From an uncultured Bacteroidales bacterium (GTDB taxonomy: Bacteria > Bacteroidota > Bacteroidia > Bacteroidales > Paludibacteraceae), in NCBI GenBank assembly GCA_945949375.1, contig CAMFEN010000029.1:1-8457 (forward strand): 8,457 bases of DNA. The letters are read 5' to 3'. Every line of letters begins with the position of its first letter. Position 1 is the first letter of the stretch. The notes below the pieces were generated by a model. It was not told the origin of the DNA and did no database searches. It saw only the letters and a list, made by a program, of their open reading frames with translations. This document shows, in pieces, positions 1 to 5,904 of the stretch. The position numbers were made by a program, and so were the translations under genes.

Positions 1-275
1 CCGTTGAACTGAAGCCCAAATTGCTCGTGATTGACGAGATTGAGGTGCTGTCCTCCGACGCAGAGAAGATGCTACTCACCATCCGAGTGGTATGCTCCAA
101 AGGCACATACATACGGGCACTCGCAAGAGACATCGGCGAACAACTCCAAAGCGGCGCATACCTCACCGCACTGCGCAGAACAAAAGTCGGAAACACACGC
201 GTAGAAGACTGCTACCAAATAGATTCTTTCCTACACGAGATTGAACACACTTTCCATTCAACAACCGTAGGCTAA
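1..275 (+). CDS. truB: tRNA pseudouridine(55) synthase TruB, C-terminal part (5' end outside window)
   Basis: TruB isomerises uridine 55 to pseudouridine in the T-loop of tRNAs in the cytoplasm. Only the last 90 or so codons are here; the reading frame is open from base 3, so the gene enters from the left edge and its catalytic Asp lies outside. The recognisable block is CSKGTYIRALARDIGEQL, encoded around 93-146, the highly conserved late TruB motif, followed by a short tail ending at TAA 273-275. The tail is short, as in Bacteroidetes TruB, with no room for a long extra C-terminal domain. The queA start follows 33 bp downstream (15 bp for an earlier ATG), so co-transcription is likely; a truB-queA order is familiar in Bacteroidales. 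An in-frame TTG at 21 is internal and is not a start. Confidence 0.93.
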   Translation, partial: VELKPKLLVIDEIEVLSSDAEKMLLTIRVVCSKGTYIRALARDIGEQLQSGAYLTALRRTKVGNTRVEDCYQIDSFLHEIEHTFHSTTVG

Positions 276-308
276 TATATTCCCAACGCTATGTATAAAT
301 ACAATGAT

Positions 309-1412
309 ATGAAACTCAGCCAGTTCCGTTTTCGGCTGCCTGAGGAACAAATTGCACAATTCCCTACCCTATACCGCGATGATGCGCGGCTATTGGTATT
401 ACACCGTAAAACGGGAGAAATCGAACACAAAAAAGTATCTGATACCGTACAGTTTTTCGATGAGAAAGATTTGTTTATCTTCAACGATACCAAAGTGTAT
501 CCTGCCCGTTTATTCGCACAAAAAGAGAAAACCAATGCTTCTATTGAGGTGTTTTTGCTGCGTGAGTTGAACCACGATAGCAAGTATTGGGATGTGCTGG
601 TTGACCCCGCCCGAAAGATTCGCATCGGCAACAAACTCAATTTCGAAGGGGATGATGCCATCGTCGCCGAAGTGATTGACAACACCACATCGCGTGGGCG
701 AACCTTCCGTTTTCTAACGGACTATAGGATTGAAGAGTTTGTCCCAAAATTATACGCCTTGGGCTATGCCCCGCTACCCAAGTACATACATCGTCCAATG
801 TCACCCGAAGTGCAAGCCGAATACAAAGAGGTCTTCCATGATGAACCCGTGCGTGAAATGGATATTGAACGCTACCAATCTATTTTCGCGAATAAGGTTG
901 GTGCTGTAGCAGCACCTGCTGCATGTTTGCACTTCTCCAAACAACTGCTCAAACGCATGGAGATACAAGGTATCGAGTGCGAATGTATGACCTCCCACAT
1001 GTCGCTTGGCAACTTCAAGCCAATTGATGTGGAAGACCTGACAAAAGCAAAATGCGAGTCAGAACAGTTCAGCATACCGCAGAAGTTAGTAGATGCCGTT
1101 GATACAGCACACAAAAATAACAAGCGCGTCTGCGCCGTGGGCACAGAGATCATGCGTGCGCTGGAACACGTAGTGAATACCGAGGGACAGATTAAAGCTT
1201 TTGACGGATGGACCAACAAATTTATCTACCCACCATACAACTTCACCGTTGCAAACTCCTTCTTTGTCAATCTCTATATGCCTGAATCAAGCCAACTGCT
1301 TATGGTTGCATCTTTCGGTGGCTACGAGGAAGTGATGAATGCATACAACGAAGCTGTGAAAGAAGGCTACCGCTTTGGCGACTATGGTGATGCCATGCTG
1401 ATTGTAGATTAG
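309..1412 (+). CDS. queA: S-adenosylmethionine:tRNA ribosyltransferase-isomerase QueA
   Basis: QueA transfers and isomerises the ribose of S-adenosylmethionine onto 7-aminomethyl-7-deazaguanine in tRNA, giving epoxyqueuosine, the penultimate step of queuosine synthesis. The 367-residue protein is collinear with Bacteroides QueA: KLSQFRFRLPEEQIAQFP at the start, FNDTKVYPARL, the DPARKIRIGNKL and DNTTSRGRT blocks, GAVAAPAACLHFS (residues 198-210), WTNKFIYPPYNFTVANSFF and the final EGYRFGDYGDAMLIVD. I chose ATG 309 (MKLSQF) because family members begin there; ATG 291 in the same frame would add six residues and cannot be excluded. Odd point: the usual TLHxGxGxF motif reads TSHMSLGNF at residues 228-236, so a Leu and a Gly are replaced by Ser. 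It lies between truB and ung in the same orientation. Confidence 0.95.
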   Translation: MKLSQFRFRLPEEQIAQFPTLYRDDARLLVLHRKTGEIEHKKVSDTVQFFDEKDLFIFNDTKVYPARLFAQKEKTNASIEVFLLRELNHDSKYWDVLVDPARKIRIGNKLNFEGDDAIVAEVIDNTTSRGRTFRFLTDYRIEEFVPKLYALGYAPLPKYIHRPMSPEVQAEYKEVFHDEPVREMDIERYQSIFANKVGAVAAPAACLHFSKQLLKRMEIQGIECECMTSHMSLGNFKPIDVEDLTKAKCESEQFSIPQKLVDAVDTAHKNNKRVCAVGTEIMRALEHVVNTEGQIKAFDGWTNKFIYPPYNFTVANSFFVNLYMPESSQLLMVASFGGYEEVMNAYNEAVKEGYRFGDYGDAMLIVD

Positions 1413-1427
1413 AACATACTTACACCA

Positions 1428-2090
1428 ATGAACGTACGCATCGAAGAGAGTTGGCGGCAAATCTTGCAGCCGGAGTTTGACAAACCCTATTTTGAGTTGC
1501 TAACTACCTTTGTACGGCAACAGTATCAGACGCGTCAGTGCTTCCCGCCTGCACGTCTGATTTTTAATGCGTTCGACTCTTGTCCCTTCAATCAAGTGCG
1601 CGTAGTCATTATCGGACAAGACCCATACCATGATGTAGGACAGGCACACGGGCTTTGCTTCTCTGTAAACGAAGGAATACCCATCCCCCCATCACTGATG
1701 AATATCTACAAGGAGATTCAACGCGACTTAGGCAAACCCATCCCGACCTCTGGCAACTTGCAACGGTGGGCAGACCAAGGTGTCCTCCTGCTCAACGCCA
1801 CCCTTACCGTAGAGGCACACCGACCGGGTAGCCATCAGGGAAAGGGATGGGAAGAACTGACCGACGCTGTAATCCAAGCCCTCAACGAACAACGCGAACA
1901 TCTCGTATTCATGCTATGGGGCAGTTACGCACAACGCAAAGGACAATTCATCAACCGACGCAAACACCTTGTTTTAGAAACATCCCACCCCTCCCCTCTC
2001 TCCGTTTATCGTGGATTCGACGGCTGCGCCCATTTCTCAAAAGCCAACGCATACTTGACGCAACTAAACCTACAACCAATTGACTGGTGA
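1428..2090 (+). CDS. ung: Uracil-DNA glycosylase, family 1
   Basis: Ung removes uracil from DNA by cleaving the N-glycosidic bond, starting base-excision repair. The 220-residue protein has the full family-1 signature: the water-activating motif GQDPYH at residues 63-68 (catalytic Asp65), PPSLMNIYKEI at 87-97, LLLNATLTV at 120-128 with the uracil-recognising Asn123, and the minor-groove loop HPSPLSVYRGF at 187-197 (catalytic His187), followed by GCAHFSKAN. Length matches the family. ATG 1428 lies 15 bp after the queA stop and the gene ends 49 bp before polA, so the three genes are probably co-transcribed. The neighbour polA supplies the gap-filling polymerase of the same pathway. Confidence 0.97.
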   Translation: MNVRIEESWRQILQPEFDKPYFELLTTFVRQQYQTRQCFPPARLIFNAFDSCPFNQVRVVIIGQDPYHDVGQAHGLCFSVNEGIPIPPSLMNIYKEIQRDLGKPIPTSGNLQRWADQGVLLLNATLTVEAHRPGSHQGKGWEELTDAVIQALNEQREHLVFMLWGSYAQRKGQFINRRKHLVLETSHPSPLSVYRGFDGCAHFSKANAYLTQLNLQPIDW

Positions 2091-2139
2091 TAGAAAACTA
2101 TGAACTCAAAAAAATATAGAAAGACTAATAAATAGCTCC

Positions 2140-4482
2140 ATGAAGACTCTTCTTCTCATAGACGCATACGCGATGATTTACCGCGCATACTATGCTTTTA
2201 TCCGCACACCGCGTATCAACTCCAAAGGAGAAAACACCTCAGCGGTCTTCGGCTTTCTCATCACGCTGGACGATCTCATCAAGCGCTTGCAACCGACCCA
2301 TCTGGCGGTGGTGTTCGACCCGCACGGACCTACCTTCCGCCACGAGGCATTCGAGCAATACAAAGCCCAACGCGAAGAAACACCCGAAGACATTCGCCGC
2401 GCAGTACCGATCATCAAGCAAATTCTATCTGCAAAAAACATCCCCGCCATCGAAGTGACAGGATTTGAAGCAGACGACGTGATAGGTACCTTGGCGCAAC
2501 AAGGGCAAGCAAACGGCTTTGAAGTCTATATGGCTACGCCCGACAAAGACTATGGACAACTCGTTGATGAACATATATTCATCTATCGCCCGCGCCATAC
2601 CGGCGGTTTTGAAAAAATGGGACCACAGGAAGTGTGCGCCAAATATGGACTTACTCACCAACGCCAAGTTATTGACCTGCTTGGGTTGATGGGCGACTCA
2701 AGCGACAACATCCCCGGCTGCAAAGGCATTGGCGAAAAAAAAGCCGTACAACTCTTGCAACAATTCGGTAACATTGACACCCTACTTCAACACACCGACC
2801 AACTGAAAGGCGCATTGCAAAAAAACGTTCAAGAACAAGCAGAAGACATCCGATTCTCACGTTTCCTCGCCACCATCCGAACCGATGTTCCCATCACACT
2901 CAATGCAGAAGCCCTCGCCGTAAGACAACCTAACAACGACGCTCTGACTGAACTATACCAACAATTAGAGTTCAACTCACTCCTGAAGAAACAGACATCT
3001 TCCGAAACAAAAAACAACCCTTCGGTCGCCCCCGGTCGCAGAAATGCGAAACCCGCCGAACAGACCTTAGACCTTTTCGGTGAAAGCAACGAAAACTACG
3101 AAAATACCGAAAACTACGCAAACAACGAGGACGACAGGGACAACGTCCCCTCCCAAGAGGGGGCTATCGCTTCTTACCTGCTCAATCCCGAGGTGGCATA
3201 CAACCCACATATCCCGCTGGATACCCTGCTTGCCAAACTGCAAGAAGACCCCGCTCTGTGGCGGCTATACAAAGAGGTAGAACTGCCGCTGGTACCTGTA
3301 TTGCGCGAGATGGAGCAGGCTGGCGTACGTATAGATGTTACCAAGCTACAAGAAGCAGAACACCTACTCACACAAGAGCTACAACAACAGGAGACCGATA
3401 TTTACCGATTGGCGGGCACACCGTTCAATATCAATTCCCCCAAACAGGTCGGAGACATCCTTTTCGACACACTCCGGCTTGACCCAAAAGCAAAAAAATC
3501 CGGACGCGGACAATATAGCACCTCGGAAGAGGTGTTGCAGAACTTGAAAGACAAGCACCCTATCGTAGCGCAGATATTAGACTACCGCGAACTGAAAAAA
3601 CTCATCTCTACCTATATCTCAACCCTACCTACCTATATCAATCCCGCCACAGGGAAGATACATACCACCTACAACCAGACAGTTACAGCCACAGGCAGGC
3701 TATCTTCCTCCAATCCCAATCTGCAGAACCTTCCCATCCGCTCCGAAAGAGGCCGATTCATCCGCGAAGCAGTGATACCCGATGAGGGAGGTCTCTTCCT
3801 CTCTGCCGACTACTCGCAGATAGAACTGCGCCTGCTCGCCCATTTCTCGCAAGATGAACACTTGCTACAAGCCTTCTGCGAAGGACAAGACATACATAGT
3901 GCTACAGCGGCAAAGATTTTCCATTGCCCTATTGACCAAGTTACAAAAGACCAGCGCCGCAGAGCCAAAACTGCCAACTTTGGCATCATCTATGGTATAT
4001 CCGCCTTTGGACTTGCACAACAGTTAGACTGTCCACGCACGGAGGCGAAGCAACTCATTGACGATTATTTCGCTGCATTCCCGCAAGTGCAAACCTATAT
4101 CGAGACCCAGAAAGAGTTTGCCCGCCAACACGGCTATTCGGTTACGCTCTTCGGGCGAAAGCGTTATCTGCCGGATATACATTCGCAGAACGCCACCGTC
4201 CGTTCTTTCGCAGAGCGCAACGCCGTGAACGCACCTATTCAGGGAACTGCCGCAGATATAATCAAAATGGCGATGGTGAATATCCATCGCCAACTGAAAG
4301 AAAAACACCTGCAAACACAAATGATTATGCAGGTGCATGATGAGTTGAACTTCAATGTACCCGAGCAAGAGGTGGAGCAAGCGCGCCAACTGGTCGTCAG
4401 CGAGATGGAGCACGTAGTAAACTTAAAAGTGCCCCTCATCGCAGACTGCGGCGTGGGCAACAATTGGCTGGAAGCACATTAA
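2140..4482 (+). CDS. polA: DNA polymerase I, compact form lacking the 3'-5' exonuclease domain
   Basis: Pol I fills gaps and removes RNA primers in replication and excision repair. Residues 1 to about 290 are an intact 5' nuclease: Asp8, GFEADD at 108-113, TPDKD at 133-137 and GDSSDNIPG at 185-193. Residues about 290-342 are a polar, Asn/Glu-rich linker containing QTLDLF (308-313), a possible sliding-clamp motif. Residues 343-367 (IASYLLNPE onward) look like the residue of the end of the exonuclease domain. The polymerase domain begins near LYKEVELPLVPVL (376) and is complete: motif A SADYSQIELR with Asp557 and Glu562, motif B RRRAKTANFGIIYG (606-619, Lys610, Phe614, Tyr618), and motif C QVHDELNF with Asp734-Glu735. 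The protein ends in DCGVGNNWLEAH, as in Bacteroides. None of the Asp/Glu/Tyr exonuclease motifs is present; compared from memory with the roughly 950-residue Bacteroides enzymes, about 165 residues are missing. The frame is continuous. Confidence 0.97.
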   Translation: MKTLLLIDAYAMIYRAYYAFIRTPRINSKGENTSAVFGFLITLDDLIKRLQPTHLAVVFDPHGPTFRHEAFEQYKAQREETPEDIRRAVPIIKQILSAKNIPAIEVTGFEADDVIGTLAQQGQANGFEVYMATPDKDYGQLVDEHIFIYRPRHTGGFEKMGPQEVCAKYGLTHQRQVIDLLGLMGDSSDNIPGCKGIGEKKAVQLLQQFGNIDTLLQHTDQLKGALQKNVQEQAEDIRFSRFLATIRTDVPITLNAEALAVRQPNNDALTELYQQLEFNSLLKKQTSSETKNNPSVAPGRRNAKPAEQTLDLFGESNENYENTENYANNEDDRDNVPSQEGAIASYLLNPEVAYNPHIPLDTLLAKLQEDPALWRLYKEVELPLVPVLREMEQAGVRIDVTKLQEAEHLLTQELQQQETDIYRLAGTPFNINSPKQVGDILFDTLRLDPKAKKSGRGQYSTSEEVLQNLKDKHPIVAQILDYRELKKLISTYISTLPTYINPATGKIHTTYNQTVTATGRLSSSNPNLQNLPIRSERGRFIREAVIPDEGGLFLSADYSQIELRLLAHFSQDEHLLQAFCEGQDIHSATAAKIFHCPIDQVTKDQRRRAKTANFGIIYGISAFGLAQQLDCPRTEAKQLIDDYFAAFPQVQTYIETQKEFARQHGYSVTLFGRKRYLPDIHSQNATVRSFAERNAVNAPIQGTAADIIKMAMVNIHRQLKEKHLQTQMIMQVHDELNFNVPEQEVEQARQLVVSEMEHVVNLKVPLIADCGVGNNWLEAH

Positions 4483-4508
4483 CCGAAACGTCCTACCAAG
4501 TGCACATA

Positions 4509-4526
4509 CCTGTTCGTATAAACAGG
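4509..4526. terminator. Short hairpin between convergent polA and luxS copy 1
   Basis: Six-base perfect stem (cctgtt / aacagg) with a 6-nt loop, 26 bp after the polA stop and 40 bp from the luxS stop. There is no U-tract on either strand, so a role as bidirectional terminator is suggested only by its place between convergent genes. Confidence 0.3.
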
Positions 4527-4566
4527 CATCCTCGCCTGCATGAGAGCGAAAACCGAAAACCTGAAT

Positions 4567-5052
4567 CTAGAGAGTCGAACTCGGATAGCACAACTGCTCG
4601 GGCGTCAGGTGTTGCAACACTTCAAAGTAACGTTTTGCCTCATAGCGCGCCATAGGCAAGTCATGCAAGAGGTAGTTACCGCAATCACGCGCAGTAGTAC
4701 CGGGCACCTCACCTTCATAGTTTGCCACAAAGGCAAACGTCCGTTGCATCAATTCTACAATATCTTCACTCTCCAAATCGCCACGCAGCAATAAGTAATT
4801 GCCTGTCAGACATCCCATCGGTCCCCAATATATGACATGGTCTCTCCATTCCGCATCATTGCGAAGATAAGTTGCCGCAATGTGCTCAATCGTATGCAAC
4901 GCACCTTGTCCCAACGCAGGTTCACGATTAGGTGCTTTCATGCGGATATCAAATGTGGTTATCACCTCATCGCCCACCTTATCCTTCCGGCTCACATATA
5001 TGCCGGGCAACAAACGCTCGTGGCCAATCTGAAAACTGGGTATCTTATCCAT
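4567..5052 (-). CDS. luxS: S-ribosylhomocysteine lyase LuxS, copy 1
   Basis: LuxS cleaves S-ribosylhomocysteine to homocysteine and 4,5-dihydroxy-2,3-pentanedione, the precursor of autoinducer-2, in the activated methyl cycle. The 161-residue protein has the metal-binding HTIEH (His53, His57, with Glu56) and Cys124 in ARDCGNY, the catalytic Cys81 in GPMGCLTGNY, Arg37 and His11. Start is ATG at 5052-5050 (MDKIPSF); the in-frame TTG at 5061 is unlikely because the family begins close to IPSF. Residue 10, usually Asp before His11 (IDH), is Gly here, unlike copy 2. The C-terminus (TPEQLCYPSSTL) also differs from copy 2. An insertion-sequence end begins 21 bp upstream of the start codon, so the original promoter is probably altered. 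It converges on polA. Confidence 0.96.
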   Translation of the reverse strand: MDKIPSFQIGHERLLPGIYVSRKDKVGDEVITTFDIRMKAPNREPALGQGALHTIEHIAATYLRNDAEWRDHVIYWGPMGCLTGNYLLLRGDLESEDIVELMQRTFAFVANYEGEVPGTTARDCGNYLLHDLPMARYEAKRYFEVLQHLTPEQLCYPSSTL

Positions 5053-5073
5053 ACTATACAAATTATAAATTAA
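4582..5073. repeat. Direct repeat containing luxS, copy 1 (partner 7326-7818)
   Basis: This aligns without gaps to the second copy at a constant offset of 2744 bp up to 5069, then with one inserted base for the last four positions (ttaa). By direct base comparison, 4661-4974 is identical to 7405-7718 (314 bp). The 3' side 4582-4660 has 25 mismatches in 79 positions. The 5' side from 4975 to the start codon has 5 mismatches in 78. Homology stops at 5073, immediately before the insertion-sequence terminal sequence. Confidence 0.95.
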
Positions 5074-5111
5074 GAGGGTGTGTCAAAATAGCTTGGTACA
5101 CTCTTTTTTTT
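5073..5111 (+). terminator. Terminator-like hairpin at the insertion-sequence end
   Basis: An imperfect stem of seven pairs with a two-base bulge (agag..tgt against acactct) is followed at once by eight T residues (5104-5111). It overlaps the terminal repeat. Hairpins at IS ends often block read-through into the transposase, which would fit a transcript entering from the left. Confidence 0.35.
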
Positions 5112-5143
5112 GTGATAATATGCATTATGGACATAAAAAATAA

Positions 5144-5177
5144 ACAAAATCCCTACTTTCTCAAGCAAGGATTTTGT
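5144..5177. repeat. Inverted repeat upstream of the transposase promoter
   Basis: A perfect 9-bp inverted repeat, acaaaatcc (5144-5152) and ggattttgt (5169-5177), is separated by 16 bp. Its right arm overlaps the -33 box of the promoter, so it could be a protein-binding site (for example for the transposase) or an RNA hairpin. The function is not shown. Confidence 0.5.
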
Positions 5178-5203
5178 CAAGTCACATTTTTTTTGTAACT
5201 TTG
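5173..5203 (+). promoter_or_regulatory. Bacteroides-type promoter of the transposase remnant
   Basis: TTTG at 5173-5176, a 19-bp spacer, then TAACTTTG at 5196-5203 match the Bacteroides vegetative promoter (-33 TTTG, -7 TAnnTTTG) exactly, including spacing. Transcription should start just downstream, 10-20 bp before the transposase ATG at 5222/5225. Confidence 0.75.
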
Positions 5204-5221
5204 CACTATATAAATAAAATA

Positions 5222-5434
5222 ATGATGGCAAAGTTACACTTTATTTCTGACATGAGCAAACAAATCGTTCTTTTTCCTCACCGGATGGACGAAAAAATAG
5301 CTGCAAATGATCCTGTACGCGTATTAGACTCCTTGAGGGAGCGCAAAGGGAAAAGAGGTTACTTGACAAATAAAGTTAAGTATCCTCTTTTTTCGTACCA
5401 TATCCACAGTGTATTTAATGTCAAGTCGAAATAA
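5222..5434 (+). pseudogene. Truncated IS1182-family-like transposase (N-terminal fragment)
   Basis: The frame starts ATG ATG (5222 and 5225) and encodes about 38 residues resembling the N-terminus of IS1182-like DDE transposases: FISDMSKQIVLFP, then MDEKIAANDPVRVLDSL, where the LFP...LDE.I..N.PVRV pattern is typical. After 5335 the frame continues for 32 codons to TAA 5434 with a basic, unrelated sequence (RERKGKRGYLTNKV...), so the rest of the gene, including the DDE catalytic domain, is gone. A full enzyme would need several hundred more residues. A strong promoter sits directly upstream and a strong terminator lies inside the residual frame at 5351-5393, so even this peptide may not be fully made. 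No transposition activity is expected. Confidence 0.65.
5351..5393 (+). terminator. Strong rho-independent terminator
   Basis: The left arm 5351-5367 and right arm 5375-5391 form 17 positions with one T:T mismatch and one G:T pair around a 7-nt loop (aaataaa). The right arm ends in an uninterrupted T run, 5388-5393. Because the left arm starts with AAAA, it could also terminate minus-strand transcription. It lies 148 bp after the -7 box at 5196-5203 and 512 bp before the esterase start, and should isolate the two. Confidence 0.8.
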
Positions 5435-5795
5435 GATTTTTGTCTTGATTTTTTCGGGATTTCTTAACGTAGCGAAAAAAAAATAGTCGCTCAACTTATT
5501 TTTTTGAATTATTAACTTAGCTTTCTTTTTCATCCGATGAACAAGACTATAGGGATTTTTATCAACTCCACGTTATTTTAGATAATTGTCCTTTTTTCGT
5601 ATAACTATTCCTTTATTTATAGCGGATATTATCGGAACATAACCGAGTCTGTAACGGGTCTATAACCTGCCAACAACATTGTCCAAAACACGTCTTATTG
5701 TTTTTTTTGTAGACAGTAGTAACATCGTATATTCTGTTCATAAAGAAGAAGGAGTAATTTGCATATTACTTGAGAAACGGGATAGCACCTATAGA
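5435..5795. other. AT-rich intergenic stretch without a supported gene
   Basis: This region between the IS remnant and the esterase promoter is rich in A/T runs. Only very short frames occur, for example a 14-codon frame at 5537-5581, with no recognisable product. The one organised sequence seen is a pair of similar 10-mers, gtctgtaacg (5647-5656) and gtctataacc (5658-5667), spaced by 11 bp or about one helical turn and about 140 bp upstream of the sigma-54 site. That is a plausible distance for an activator site, but this is unproven. Confidence 0.5.
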
Positions 5796-5811
5796 TGGCA
5801 TGTTTTTTGCA
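5796..5811 (+). promoter_or_regulatory. Sigma-54 (RpoN) promoter candidate for the esterase
   Basis: The 16-mer TGGCATGTTTTTTGCA matches the sigma-54 consensus TGGCAYRNNNNTTGCW at every specified position, including the GG-to-GC spacing. It predicts a transcript start near 5822 and an untranslated leader of about 80 nt before ATG 5905. It lies in non-coding DNA in the correct orientation. Activity would require an RpoN-dependent activator, which is not encoded in this window. Confidence 0.65.
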
Positions 5812-5904
5812 TTGTTATTATGTCAGTATATGTATGATAAGTATAAGACAATGATATACAATATGCTAATATCTTCCTATCGGAAGCACAAAATGACTAT
5901 TACT

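Larger units (their letters stand above)
5074..5335 (+). mobile_element. Left-end remnant of an IS1182-like insertion sequence
   Basis: The segment starts with gagggtgtgtcaaaat, which looks like the terminal inverted repeat of a DDE-type insertion sequence. It continues through a hairpin and promoter region into the N-terminal codons of a transposase. No matching right terminal repeat (ttttgacacaccctc) occurs in the window, so the element is truncated. The right boundary near 5335 is where the transposase-like residues stop and is approximate. The family call rests on the transposase N-terminus and is recognition, not a database match. Confidence 0.6.

Noticed and set aside
272..688. Long minus-strand open frame opposite queA
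   Set aside because: It is antisense to a clearly conserved QueA and has no recognisable motif; it is a shadow of the real gene.
2100..2135. 11-codon frame between ung and polA as a possible leader peptide
   Set aside because: It is A-rich with no hairpin or regulatory codon pattern, so it is most likely chance.
4024..4413. 129-codon minus-strand frame opposite polA motifs B and C
   Set aside because: It overlaps the most conserved part of the polymerase domain and encodes nothing recognisable.
4464..4794. Plus-strand open frames across luxS copy 1 (and 7323-7538 across copy 2)
   Set aside because: They are reverse-strand shadows of luxS, repeated at both copies only because luxS itself is repeated.
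5471..5491. Short hairpin agcga / tcgct as a second terminator
   Set aside because: It has only five pairs around a long A-rich loop and no adjacent T run.
5324..5533. Minus-strand frame of 69 codons in the AT-rich gap
   Set aside because: It is Lys/Ile/Phe-rich, as expected from AT-rich DNA, and runs through a strong terminator.
5537..5581. 14-codon frame MNKTIGIFINSTLF
   Set aside because: It is too short to judge, has no ribosome-binding site or homology clue, and is expected by chance in AT-rich DNA.
5754..5761. taatttgc as a Bacteroides -7 box for the esterase
   Set aside because: Spacing within the box does not fit TAnnTTTG and there is no TTTG at the required distance; the sigma-54 match is better.
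5770..5904. N-terminal extension of the esterase reading frame
   Set aside because: It overlaps the sigma-54 promoter and would place 45 residues before a good signal peptide.
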